From CAZADS01 sp964483985 (GTDB lineage: Bacteria; Pseudomonadota; Alphaproteobacteria; Thalassobaculales; Thalassobaculaceae), in the NCBI GenBank assembly GCA_964483985.1, contig CAZADS010000011.1, positions 1-21,219 of the forward strand: 21,219 nt of DNA, written 5' to 3'. Below are positions 6,907 through 15,340 of the stretch, in pieces. How positions within the stretch are numbered: the first letter of the stretch is position 1; each line of letters starts with the position of its first letter. The notes below the pieces were generated by a model that saw only the letters and a program-made list of their open reading frames with translations, did no database searches and was not told where the DNA came from. A program made the translations under genes and the position numbers.

Positions 6907-7953
6907 TTAACGGTATTGCGGCACCGTACCTTCGCGATCTGGCCTTGCTACCGCTTTAATCGCCGCTGCTAATTCAACTTTTCCGATAATATCACCATTT
7001 TTATCAATTACACCTGCAGACTTAATTTCTTTTTCCGATAGTCTTTGCAACAGCTCTTCCAACGGCATATCAAAAGGCACATCAAAGTCCTCAGAGTCAA
7101 CCGCATTAGTCATGATTGAACTAGCCTGAAGAACGCGAGCCCGGTTCACATCCTTAACAAAATCGGAAATATAGTCATCCACCGGATGCAAAACTATCTC
7201 TTGCGACGAACCCTGTTGCACCACTTCACCATCACGAAGAATGGCTATCTGATCCCCAATTTTCAGCGCTTCATCTAAATCATGCGTGATGAACAAAATC
7301 GTTTTTTGAAGTTCGGATTGAAGATCGAGAAGAATTTCTTGCATATCAGTTCGGATCAATGGATCGAGAGCCGAAAAAGCCTCATCCATGAGCAAAAGCT
7401 CAGCATCCGTAGCCAAGGCGCGCGCCAAACCTACCCGCTGTTGCATCCCACCAGACAATTGGGCTGGATAATGTTTTTCAAATCCTGTTAACCCAACCCT
7501 ATCAATCCAATGCTGACTCCTTTCCTTCGATTCATCCCTATTAATATTCTGAATCGTAAGACCATACGCGACATTTTGTATTACAGTCCTATGAGGCATT
7601 AAAGCGAATCTTTGAAACACCATTGATGCCTTATGTCGGCGAAAATTCCTAAGCTCTACAGGCCCCATATCAAGGACGTCCATTCCATCTACAACGACCT
7701 CTCCTTCCGTCGGTTCTATCAGCCGATTAATATGCCTTATCAAGGTTGATTTTCCAGATCCTGAGAGGCCCATAATGACTTGGATTTTTTTCTCAGGAAC
7801 ATCGATATTAATATCTCTTAACCCAACAACATGGCCATGTTTTTCCAGTAATTCCTGCTTAGTTATCCCTTGTTTAACATACTGCATACATTGTTTAGGT
7901 TCGGGGCCAAAAATTTTAAAAAGATTATTTATCCTGATCTTAATATCATTCAT
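6907..7953 (-). CDS. proV: Glycine betaine/proline-type ABC transporter ATPase
   Basis: The ATP-hydrolysing subunit of a quaternary-amine/compatible-solute importer. I place the start at 7953, where the start overlaps the permease stop (ATGAATGA, 8-base overlap), giving 348 residues; the frame stays open 18 codons further upstream. Walker A GLSGSGKST is at residues 62-70, the ABC signature LSGGMQQR at 166-173, Walker B LLLMDE at 186-191, and the switch His at 224. An N-terminal extension before Walker A (LFKIFGPEP) is typical of ProV/OpuAA. The C-terminal 70 residues look like a reduced CBS region, possibly a remnant of the ionic-strength sensor found in OpuA. It is the last gene of a proX-proW-proV operon, the reverse of the E. 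coli order. Confidence 0.92.
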   Translation of the reverse strand: MNDIKIRINNLFKIFGPEPKQCMQYVKQGITKQELLEKHGHVVGLRDINIDVPEKKIQVIMGLSGSGKSTLIRHINRLIEPTEGEVVVDGMDVLDMGPVELRNFRRHKASMVFQRFALMPHRTVIQNVAYGLTIQNINRDESKERSQHWIDRVGLTGFEKHYPAQLSGGMQQRVGLARALATDAELLLMDEAFSALDPLIRTDMQEILLDLQSELQKTILFITHDLDEALKIGDQIAILRDGEVVQQGSSQEIVLHPVDDYISDFVKDVNRARVLQASSIMTNAVDSEDFDVPFDMPLEELLQRLSEKEIKSAGVIDKNGDIIGKVELAAAIKAVARPDREGTVPQYR

Positions 7954-8836
7954 GCCCACGCCCTTCACGATGTGCTTGAAGACGACGTCCGTATGCTTGA
8001 GACACACGATCGAAAATTATTGCCAACACCACGATTGCAAGTCCATTCATTAATCCAAGGGCTAAGTACTGATTGGAAATTGCTCTCAATACTGGTAACC
8101 CTAATCCCTTTACCCCAATCATCGAGGCAATAACAACCATAGCCAGGGACATCATTATTGTTTGGTTAACACCTGCAAAAATGTTAGGGAGAGCTAGCGG
8201 AATTTGTACACCAAAAAGACGTTGGCGGTAATCCGCTCCAAAAGCATCTGCCGCTTCCAATACTTCTTTATCAACGAGCCTAATCCCCAGATTTGTCAAT
8301 CGGACTATCGGCGGAATTGCATAAATACAAACCGCTATTAAACCAGGAACTTTTCCTATTCCCAGAAGCATTACTACCGGAATGAGATACACGAAACTCG
8401 GTATTGTTTGCATTACGTCTAGAACCGGCGTGATTGCTACCTGAATACGATCCGATCTGGCCATTAACACACCAATGGGGATCCCCAAACTAATGCATAG
8501 CAACGTGGCCACAGATATGATTGCTAGGGTAGCCATCGTATCTTTCCACATACCGAAATATCCTATTATCAGGAATGATACCACAGCCCCCAAGACCAGC
8601 CACCAACTGCGGGATCCTACCCACGCGAGGATCGCAACAACTGCAATTACCAATGGCCAAGGAGTAGCCAAAAGCAGTTTTTCTAACCAAACAAGAAAAT
8701 ATAAAAGTGGATCAAAAAAAGACTCAATTGCATCTCCATGAGATCGAGAAAAATCACGGAAGCTCAAATCAATACCTTTTTTTAGATCCCTAAGGTCTTG
8801 TCGTTCCATAGACGGGAACGAACTAAAAAAATCCAT
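7946..8836 (-). CDS. proW: Glycine betaine/proline-type ABC transporter permease
   Basis: A 296-residue integral membrane permease with an N-terminal cytosolic stretch of about 40 residues and roughly seven hydrophobic segments from residue 45 onward. The EAA loop that docks onto the ATPase is clear at about 194-222 (EAADAFGADYRQRLFGVQIP, then the conserved Pro and Gly). The ATG is preceded by AGGTG on the minus strand. Its stop overlaps the ATPase start, indicating translational coupling. A strong hairpin lies between it and the upstream binding-protein gene. The substrate class (betaine, choline, proline betaine or carnitine) is not resolved. Confidence 0.92.
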   Translation of the reverse strand: MDFFSSFPSMERQDLRDLKKGIDLSFRDFSRSHGDAIESFFDPLLYFLVWLEKLLLATPWPLVIAVVAILAWVGSRSWWLVLGAVVSFLIIGYFGMWKDTMATLAIISVATLLCISLGIPIGVLMARSDRIQVAITPVLDVMQTIPSFVYLIPVVMLLGIGKVPGLIAVCIYAIPPIVRLTNLGIRLVDKEVLEAADAFGADYRQRLFGVQIPLALPNIFAGVNQTIMMSLAMVVIASMIGVKGLGLPVLRAISNQYLALGLMNGLAIVVLAIIFDRVSQAYGRRLQAHREGRGHE

Positions 8837-8864
8837 CTATACACCTGTTATAAAATAAAGCGGA

Positions 8865-8890
8865 GGGCCCGCCAGTTGTATGGCAGGCCC
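8865..8890 (-). terminator. GC-rich hairpin between proX and proW, likely attenuator or stabiliser
   Basis: Read on the minus strand, GGGCCTGCCA (8890-8881) pairs with TGGCGGGCCC (8874-8865) around a TACAAC loop, with one G-U pair. A U-rich but interrupted stretch follows. Such a hairpin after the binding-protein gene commonly allows partial read-through, giving more binding protein than membrane subunits, and protects the upstream mRNA end. Confidence 0.7.
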
Positions 8891-8909
8891 ATCTATCTTT
8901 CAAAATTAT

Positions 8910-9917
8910 CTACAACCCTTTTTTGATTTTTTTAGCTGCTTCACTCGAAACCCATTTCGTCCATAAGCCCTCATGTTTTTTGAGAAACGCTATAGCTGCA
9001 TCGGCGCCACCAGCCTGCTCATCTGCCATAAAAACCAGCATCCCATTCATCACAGGACCAGGAAAAACACGCTTTTCCAAATACCCTATAGCTGCGCCAC
9101 CACGTTTCTTGAAAGAATCGGTAACAACAGTATGAACCTCGGACTTCGTCCAAGCCGATGCCTTTGGACTTGCACATTCTTGTTCTGGTTTAACTATACA
9201 ACCATCCCAATTTTCTTTTCCTGCGAAGGGCACGCCAAAATCGACCGGAACCATCTTATATTTACCAATCATAGCCGTTGGCGACCAGTAATATCCAAAC
9301 CAATTCTCGCCACGTTCAACAGCTTTGGACATCGAGCCGTCTAAACCAGCTGCCGAGCCAGGATCTACTAGCACCCAGCCCTTCTTTTCCATTTCGAAAG
9401 CGCGAAATAGATTTGCATTCGCTAACTGACAACCCCATCCTGCAGGGCAACCCACAAACGCGCCTTTAGAAGAGTCTTCCGGATGCGGAAACAGATCAGG
9501 GCGTTTCAAAATATCAAGGGCGGTTTTAAGTTCCGGGTGTTTCTTAGCGGTATGCGGAGGAATCCACCACCCTTCGCCAAGTTCGGTTATTGGCCCATCT
9601 ACAACAGAATGGAGGCGGCCTTCCTTCATAGCTTTATTTAATGGATCTCTAACAGCATTTATCCACAATTCGCCAGCTATATCCGGTTTGCCTTTTTCAT
9701 TCATTGACGTAAATGTTGGCATGGTGGCGCCAGCGACAAGTTCAACGTTACAACCATATCCTTTTTCAAGAATGATTTTATCAACATTGGCCATTAACTC
9801 ACCAGAAGCCCAATTCCACTCCGCGATAGTGATATCGCCGCATTCAGCAAATACCGGCGAAGACATCCCCAGCATTACTGTTGCCGAAACAACAGCGGCC
9901 ATGGATAATTTTTTCAT
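8910..9917 (-). CDS. proX: Periplasmic glycine betaine/proline-type substrate-binding protein
   Basis: A 335-residue OpuAC-family binding protein. Residues 1-24 form a Sec signal peptide (KK, hydrophobic core, VFA cleavage site before Glu25). The mature protein has several Trp/Tyr clusters that could form the aromatic cage for a quaternary ammonium group: EWNW (33-36), GEGWW near 115, and a GYYW segment in the second lobe. Six cysteines (including Cys26 and Cys56) suggest periplasmic disulfides. The ATG is preceded by GAGGAAG. It is the first gene of the proXWV operon. I cannot tell betaine from choline or other trimethylammonium ligands. Confidence 0.92.
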   Translation of the reverse strand: MKKLSMAAVVSATVMLGMSSPVFAECGDITIAEWNWASGELMANVDKIILEKGYGCNVELVAGATMPTFTSMNEKGKPDIAGELWINAVRDPLNKAMKEGRLHSVVDGPITELGEGWWIPPHTAKKHPELKTALDILKRPDLFPHPEDSSKGAFVGCPAGWGCQLANANLFRAFEMEKKGWVLVDPGSAAGLDGSMSKAVERGENWFGYYWSPTAMIGKYKMVPVDFGVPFAGKENWDGCIVKPEQECASPKASAWTKSEVHTVVTDSFKKRGGAAIGYLEKRVFPGPVMNGMLVFMADEQAGGADAAIAFLKKHEGLWTKWVSSEAAKKIKKGL

Positions 9918-10186
9918 TTTACTTCCTCTCGTATATCTTTTTAAATATATCTTCGGGTTTGTTCCCCGAACTTTTTTTGTTATTTACAAGGTTTCTGTAG
10001 CTCAACCTTTCCTACTTGTTACAACAAATAGCACAGGGCCGACTATAACCGGCGAATTATAATCCTGCAACCGACAGGCTTGTCGCCTATAGGATGTTTA
10101 TTAGGATACATGATGAAATTCCAAAATCTTTTTAGCGTCGGTGAAACTTATTATCACATAGTAATTATTCATATACAGGCTAGTAA
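9918..10186. promoter_or_regulatory. Divergent intergenic region between proX and the racemase gene
   Basis: This 269-bp region must contain the proX operon promoter (minus) and probably that of the racemase (plus). A hairpin TTCGGG (9952-9957) / CCCGAA (9965-9970) with a 7-base loop is followed on the plus strand by a run of seven Ts (9972-9978). For plus-strand RNA this is a textbook intrinsic terminator; in the proX mRNA the same stem lies in the 5' leader, 35 bases upstream of the start codon. No unambiguous promoter boxes or known riboswitch consensus were recognised. Confidence 0.5.
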
Positions 10187-10906
10187 ATGACATTATTAGG
10201 AGGAAAGTCTATCTATGGTGCTTCTGTTGGAATTTTGATGCTAGACGCTAAATTTCCAAGAATTATCGGCGATATGGGTAATGCTCTAACGTGGCCGTTC
10301 CCTGTGCTGTACAAAGTAGTTAAAACGGCATCACCAAATAAAGTTGTGGTCGAAAAAGCAGAAGGATTACTTGATAAGTTTATCGACGCTGGAAAAGAAC
10401 TAATGGAAGAAGGCGCGGATGGCATCACTACTAATTGTGGCTTTCTATCAATCTACCAAGACGAGCTATGCGATGCCATTAAAGCTCCTGTGGCAAGCTC
10501 CTCCTTAATGCAAGTGGAGATGGTTAATAGAATATTACCGAAGGGGAAAAAGGCTGGTATTCTAACAATTTCGCTATCTTCTCTAACAAATGAACACCTT
10601 AGCAAAGCCAATGTACCCAAGGACACGCCCATTGGCTCAACAGAAAATGGGACAGAGTTCACCCGTGCCATCCTTGGAAATAAATTAAAGTTGAATGTGG
10701 ATGCTGCAAGACAAGACAACGTCGAGGCCGCTCGTGACCTTGTAACAAACCATCCTGAAATTGGGGCGTTGGTTTTAGAATGCACCAATATGATTCCTTA
10801 CGCATCAGATATTCAATCAGCTATCAAGCTACCAGTATTCACCATGAAAAGCTTTGTGATCTGGTTCCATTCTGGATTAACGCCCAACAGATTTCTAAAT
10901 AGTTAG
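10187..10906 (+). CDS. Asp/Glu/hydantoin racemase family protein
   Basis: A 239-residue cytosolic protein with the two-cysteine active site of PLP-independent amino-acid racemases and maleate isomerase relatives. Cys84 lies in ITTNCGF and Cys199 in VLECTNM, each in the expected glycine/threonine context. The N-terminus (IYGASVGILML, then FPRIIGDMGNA-TWPFPV) matches a subfamily annotated simply as 'aspartate/glutamate racemase family', so the substrate is uncertain. The chosen ATG has no good upstream Shine-Dalgarno; oddly, an AGGAGG lies inside the gene at 10198-10203. It opens the catabolic half of the window and may supply or invert a chiral acid for the D-aminoacylase-like enzyme at 13507, but the two genes are not adjacent. 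Confidence 0.82.
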   Translation: MTLLGGKSIYGASVGILMLDAKFPRIIGDMGNALTWPFPVLYKVVKTASPNKVVVEKAEGLLDKFIDAGKELMEEGADGITTNCGFLSIYQDELCDAIKAPVASSSLMQVEMVNRILPKGKKAGILTISLSSLTNEHLSKANVPKDTPIGSTENGTEFTRAILGNKLKLNVDAARQDNVEAARDLVTNHPEIGALVLECTNMIPYASDIQSAIKLPVFTMKSFVIWFHSGLTPNRFLNS

Positions 10907-11072
10907 ATTAATGAACTTAGGCATACTGGTGGCTGTGACGTGCGCTCAATTTCAGGGATGTGAAAGCTTGCTAGTTTCCAGAAAAAATTCCAAAATAAAG
11001 ATTAATGATTTGACTCTAATTCTGCATTATAAAACGACCGCCATTCGGATCTGACACATCGAGAGGCTTCTG

Positions 11073-12245
11073 ATGAACAAAACTTCCCAAAATGCTCCCT
11101 CCATAACTCGAGCAGAGCACGCAGCCGGTATGATCGAATATATTAAAGAAGGGCAAAAACGCGCCGAGACGCTAGGGAACCAAGGACCAGTGCAACTTAC
11201 CCCCGACGGGAAACTGCACCCACCCATTTTGGATTCATACTGGAAACATGGTTTCTATATTTTCAAGGAGGTCGTTAGTCAAACGGAAATTGAAGAACTC
11301 CGTACGGATGCTAATAACATGATTGAAAGAGCTCCTGTTCGGCCAGGAGCCAAATTAGATAAACGTGGTCGGCCGGCTCTTGGTCGAGGTTTTGCTCGTG
11401 AACCCTATACATTCATTAAGCCACTTTCCGATCCATGGGGTGGAACCAAGCTCCTTAATGGACGTCATCCTTCACAAATGACCGAGCCAACACCGGATCC
11501 AGATGCTCCTGACGACGTTGTTTTTCTAATGTATGGCATGTGCGAAGCTATGCCGTCAGGGTTGCGTTTATATGGGCATCCAAAACTTCTGGCTATTGCA
11601 GAGGCCATAAATGGATCAGATTTTGTCCCTTTTAATGATGCTATTTTTGTTAAACAACCTGAACTTGGTGGGGCTGTAGCATGGCATCAAGATGGAGTCA
11701 CCCATTGGGATTCTCCAAATTGGGACGAGGGAATTCATGGTTTTAATTTCCAGGTTCAACTGTATCCCACTACACCAGCTAATTGCCTCTGGATCAAGCC
11801 GGGCAGTCATAAAAAAGGGCGAATGAATATTAAAAAAATTGTCGCTGAAAATGGTGGCAGCGAACAGATACCTGGTACCATTCCCTTAGTTTGCGATCCA
11901 GGGGACGTCACGCTTGTCAACCGTCAAATGTTGCACGGATCCTTTGCAAATACATCTCCTAACTTTAGATTATCACTCACCTTTGGTTTCCATCGGCTGT
12001 CATCAGTCTTGGGTCAAAAAGCAGCACTAAGCATGCATTCACAGAAGCTTTTTTACGATAAAAAAAGAATTTTCGAGCGATCTGCCGTAATCGCTGTCGC
12101 TATAGATGCAAGAAGCCAACGTTTTCCCGAAGAAATACGTTATTGTTATCAGCCATTCATTGGCCTAGAGGAAAAATATAAGTTCAATAGGGATACCTTC
12201 GAGAGTGTGATCCGAGATTACAATACAAAAGATTTGGCTATTTAA
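11073..12245 (+). CDS. Phytanoyl-CoA dioxygenase (PhyH) family Fe(II)/2-oxoglutarate oxygenase
   Basis: A 390-residue cytosolic oxygenase, longer than the usual 280-320 because of an N-terminal stretch of about 50 residues. The metal triad is visible: His205-x-Asp207 in AWHQDG and His288 in MLHGS, with Arg299 placed to bind 2-oxoglutarate. Because the Asp of HxD is kept, a hydroxylase or desaturase is expected rather than a halogenase. The ATG is preceded by GAGAGG. It lies 166 bases after the racemase on the same strand, so co-transcription is possible. The natural substrate is unknown; many bacterial PhyH homologues act on free small molecules rather than CoA esters. Confidence 0.85.
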   Translation: MNKTSQNAPSITRAEHAAGMIEYIKEGQKRAETLGNQGPVQLTPDGKLHPPILDSYWKHGFYIFKEVVSQTEIEELRTDANNMIERAPVRPGAKLDKRGRPALGRGFAREPYTFIKPLSDPWGGTKLLNGRHPSQMTEPTPDPDAPDDVVFLMYGMCEAMPSGLRLYGHPKLLAIAEAINGSDFVPFNDAIFVKQPELGGAVAWHQDGVTHWDSPNWDEGIHGFNFQVQLYPTTPANCLWIKPGSHKKGRMNIKKIVAENGGSEQIPGTIPLVCDPGDVTLVNRQMLHGSFANTSPNFRLSLTFGFHRLSSVLGQKAALSMHSQKLFYDKKRIFERSAVIAVAIDARSQRFPEEIRYCYQPFIGLEEKYKFNRDTFESVIRDYNTKDLAI

Positions 12246-12310
12246 GGTGGGAGCAGTCGCCTATCTTGCATCTCTTTTAAAAGCTCCAACATCATGAGTT
12301 CAGTATCCAT

Positions 12311-13327
12311 TCATAGACTAATCCCATGCTGACGGAGTTTAATAGTGCTCATATGATGGGGGTTTGGCCGTTGACCGTATCCGAATAAAAAGTCGGCAAA
12401 TTGCCATGAAGGAACCAAATCATCTAGTATGTATGGTTTTAAATCGAATTTCACGCAAATTTTTTTCCATACTTCAATATTTTCTGGCATCACTCGTGTT
12501 AACGACATCGGCTGCGGTGCGGCATAGTCCATACCAAATAGTTTCGCTATTCTTGGCCATAAATGATGCCATATATAAACATCTCCGTTTGTAATATTGT
12601 AAATTTCGTCCTCGGCAATTTCGTTGTTTACGGCCCATTCAATCGCTTTGGCAATAAGTCTTGCATCTGTTGCTTCTCCAACACGTTCTGAACCGCCCGG
12701 AAACCTTAATGGTATTCCGCTTTCCCTCGAAATTGCTGCAAAAACCCCAATTGCGGCGATGATGTTCAGCGGACTCCCTATTGCTAAACCACAAACCAAC
12801 TGCGGACGAAAAATAGTCCATGACCATTTTTTGCCGACTTGAAAAGATTCTAACCAATCCATTTGATCATAATAAAAATTAGGGCCCATAGAACGGGGAT
12901 CGGTCTCGCGGGCCGGCATTTTAAAAGGACCAAGATGTCCCCCGTACGCCTTAGTACCCTGCATTAATATAATCCGAGTTAGTTTCGGAGACACTTTTTG
13001 CAAAGTCTCTATTAAATTGCGAAGCATGCTAAGATTTATCCATGCGTGATCGTTTTGCGACCAACCACGTGCAATGTCCGGTTTTTCAAATACGGCACAA
13101 TAAGCAACATGAGTTATGTCACTAAGATCCGCCAGACCTTGTTCGCAATCGTCCCGGCTTCTTAAATCGACACATTTCCAATCCGCCTTCGCATCAAAAT
13201 CTGGCAACCGTCTGGATAATCCAACGACCTCCCAGTCAGACAAATTTGAAAAATGTTCCAGAATACTGCGGCCAACAATCCCTAGCGCGCCCACAACTAA
13301 TATTTTACGAGAAGCAACTTTTTTCAT
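12311..13327 (-). CDS. NAD(P)-dependent epimerase/reductase of the PRISE (progesterone 5-beta-reductase/iridoid synthase-like) type
   Basis: A 338-residue extended SDR. The N-terminal nucleotide-binding motif is GALGIVG (residues 13-19), followed by LSRR (37-40), whose arginines suggest NADPH. In place of the classical YxxxK pair, the PRISE pattern is seen: a Lys in QGTKAYG (Lys126) and a Tyr in NFYYDQMDW (Tyr153 in the tandem Tyr pair). In PRISE enzymes these support 1,4-reduction of enones. An enone or unsaturated carbonyl reductase is therefore likely. The gene stands alone, convergent with the PhyH gene and divergent from the amidohydrolase gene. The ribosome-binding site is weak (GTGAAAG). 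Confidence 0.8.
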   Translation of the reverse strand: MKKVASRKILVVGALGIVGRSILEHFSNLSDWEVVGLSRRLPDFDAKADWKCVDLRSRDDCEQGLADLSDITHVAYCAVFEKPDIARGWSQNDHAWINLSMLRNLIETLQKVSPKLTRIILMQGTKAYGGHLGPFKMPARETDPRSMGPNFYYDQMDWLESFQVGKKWSWTIFRPQLVCGLAIGSPLNIIAAIGVFAAISRESGIPLRFPGGSERVGEATDARLIAKAIEWAVNNEIAEDEIYNITNGDVYIWHHLWPRIAKLFGMDYAAPQPMSLTRVMPENIEVWKKICVKFDLKPYILDDLVPSWQFADFLFGYGQRPNPHHMSTIKLRQHGISL

Positions 13328-13506
13328 TTATTCGCTTTCACTTAATATAGATAGTATCCTTAAACCACCGTCTAATTTGTCGTGAATCAGATTGGCGATA
13401 ACGAAAATCAAATAATCTACAATGGTTGCGTCTTAGCCTAGGTGATCTATCATAGAGAAATTTGTTTTTTTTCCAAAGCCCATAGGCAATCTAATCGGAG
13501 TGTAAT

Positions 13507-15180
13507 ATGGCCTACGATATTTTGATCAAAAACGGTTCTTTAATCGACGGAACTGGCGCACAAGCAAAGACCGGTAACGTTGCCATCGAAAATGGCAAAA
13601 TTGTAGAAATAGGAGACGTGGATGGGGTTTCGGAAAAAGTAATTGATGCCAGCGATTGCGTCGTTGCACCAGGCTTCATCGACCCTCACACACACTACGA
13701 CGCGCAGATTTGCTGGGATGGTGCAGTGACGCCATCGTCGTGGCATGGCGTCACAAGTGTTGTCATGGGGAATTGCGGAGTCGGACTTGCTCCTTGCAAA
13801 CCGGAGGCTCGCGAAATTGCTATGCACGATTTAGTAAACGTGGAAGCTATACCATATGAAGTATTAAACCAGGGTATTACTTGGGATTGGGAAAGTTTTC
13901 CAAGCTACCTCGACGCCGCGGAGCAACGAAATCCTTCTTTAAACTTAGCATTCTTAGCTCCACTAACCCCTTTTAGACATTACGTAATGGGCGAAGAATC
14001 TATGGAGAGATCGGCCTCGCCCGAAGAAATTCGAAGAATTAGTTCCCTCTTAGGAGAGGCTATGGATGCTGGTGCTTTTGGGTTTTCTAGCACGGTATTA
14101 AACCAGCATTTAGGGTTTAAAGGACGCCCCTTGGCCTGCCGCTTAGCAAGCGATGATGAACTAAAAGCCTATGCACATGTTTTGAAAGAGAAAAATAAGG
14201 GCTCAGTTGAAATAGCATTGACCCGGCAAGTAGCTGTTCTCGAGGACGAGCAATATGATACATTAGATTTATTACTCACGGAAAGCGGCCGACCCGTCAC
14301 ATTTATTGCCCTGTTTGACCGAGACGATATTCCCGAAGCCGTGCGCAACACCCTGCAAAAAGCGGCACCTCTCATAAAAAAAGGTGCGCGCCCTCAAACT
14401 TCACCATTGCCGCTCACCCGTGAAGTTAATATGCGCAGCCCCTTTTCGTTTGCTGCATTTCCTTCTTGGAATAGGATTTTTCAAGATAAATCCAAAGAAG
14501 CTCAAGCAGCAGTTTACGCTGATCAAGCATTCCGGGATCAATTTCGAGAAGAACTGAAACGCCCTCTTAGCTTTGGGAATTGGGAGCGCGTCACACTCCA
14601 CGAAGTTCAATCTGCAGACCTGAAACAATTTGAAGGAAAGACCGTAGCTGAGATTGCTCGAGCTCAAGGAAAAGACGGAGTAGATACATTTTTAGATTTG
14701 ACGTTAGCGGATGATTTAGCACTTGAATATACAATGGCCACTTTCAATAATCGTCCCGATCGAATGGTTGAGATTTTAAACAACCCAAGTATGTTAATCG
14801 GCCTTGGAGACGGCGGAGCACATGTAGATATGCTCTGCGATTCTGGCTATCCTACATATCTTTTGGGAACATGGGTCCGAGACAAGGGAGCTATATCGCT
14901 GGAGGAAGGTGTTCGCCGATTAACCACCGACCCGGCTGACTTTTTTGGCATCAAAGATAGGGGGCGCTTACAAGCCGGGTTAGCTGCCGACATAACGATT
15001 TTTGACCCAGAAACAATCGGTTCATCCAACAGAGGAGAACGCCGATTTGACTTGCCTGGAGGCGGGAAAAGAATGGTTATGCCATCGCGCGGAGTAGAGT
15101 GTACCATTGTAAACGGCGAGATCACTTATGCAGATGGAACTTTATCAGGCGCCCGATCTGGACACGTTTTACGTTCTTAA
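13507..15180 (+). CDS. Amidohydrolase of the N-acyl-D-amino-acid deacylase (D-aminoacylase) family
   Basis: A 557-residue metal-dependent hydrolase. The N-terminal beta-sandwich (YDILIKNGSLIDGTG) leads into the TIM barrel with HTH at 61-63 and GNCG at 88-91, whose Cys90 matches the zinc-ligand cysteine of D-aminoacylase. A late Asp-containing motif, GLGDGGAH, supplies the likely catalytic base. I do not see the usual beta-strand 5 and 6 histidines: the aligned stretches read GSVEIALTRQ and RPVTFIAL. This points to a divergent subfamily whose substrate may not be an N-acyl-D-amino acid. The ATG follows a GGAG at good spacing. The gene is flanked by opposite-strand genes and is probably monocistronic. 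Confidence 0.85.
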   Translation: MAYDILIKNGSLIDGTGAQAKTGNVAIENGKIVEIGDVDGVSEKVIDASDCVVAPGFIDPHTHYDAQICWDGAVTPSSWHGVTSVVMGNCGVGLAPCKPEAREIAMHDLVNVEAIPYEVLNQGITWDWESFPSYLDAAEQRNPSLNLAFLAPLTPFRHYVMGEESMERSASPEEIRRISSLLGEAMDAGAFGFSSTVLNQHLGFKGRPLACRLASDDELKAYAHVLKEKNKGSVEIALTRQVAVLEDEQYDTLDLLLTESGRPVTFIALFDRDDIPEAVRNTLQKAAPLIKKGARPQTSPLPLTREVNMRSPFSFAAFPSWNRIFQDKSKEAQAAVYADQAFRDQFREELKRPLSFGNWERVTLHEVQSADLKQFEGKTVAEIARAQGKDGVDTFLDLTLADDLALEYTMATFNNRPDRMVEILNNPSMLIGLGDGGAHVDMLCDSGYPTYLLGTWVRDKGAISLEEGVRRLTTDPADFFGIKDRGRLQAGLAADITIFDPETIGSSNRGERRFDLPGGGKRMVMPSRGVECTIVNGEITYADGTLSGARSGHVLRS

Positions 15181-15340
15181 AAAGGAAAGAAAACCTGCTT
15201 TTAGTGTAGCCCGCTTGATTTTAACAATGGCTCCAACAACGTCTATTGACGCTGAAATTGCAGGTTGTTCATCTCCACGGCCCGACAGTTAAAGGAAGCG
15301 ATAAGGTCGTTAAAAAACTACAACAGAAATACATTAACGA

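Noticed and set aside
9688..10062. 124-codon plus-strand frame antisense to the proX start
   Set aside because: It overlaps the proX signal-peptide region and the intergenic hairpin, has no family resemblance, and proX is certain.
15192..15340. Inverted repeats AACCTGC/GCAGGTT (15192-15198/15260-15266) and TCGTTAA/TTAACGA (15307-15313/15334-15340) between the convergent amidohydrolase and LLM genes
   Set aside because: Stems are short with long loops and no T tract, so I do not call them terminators.
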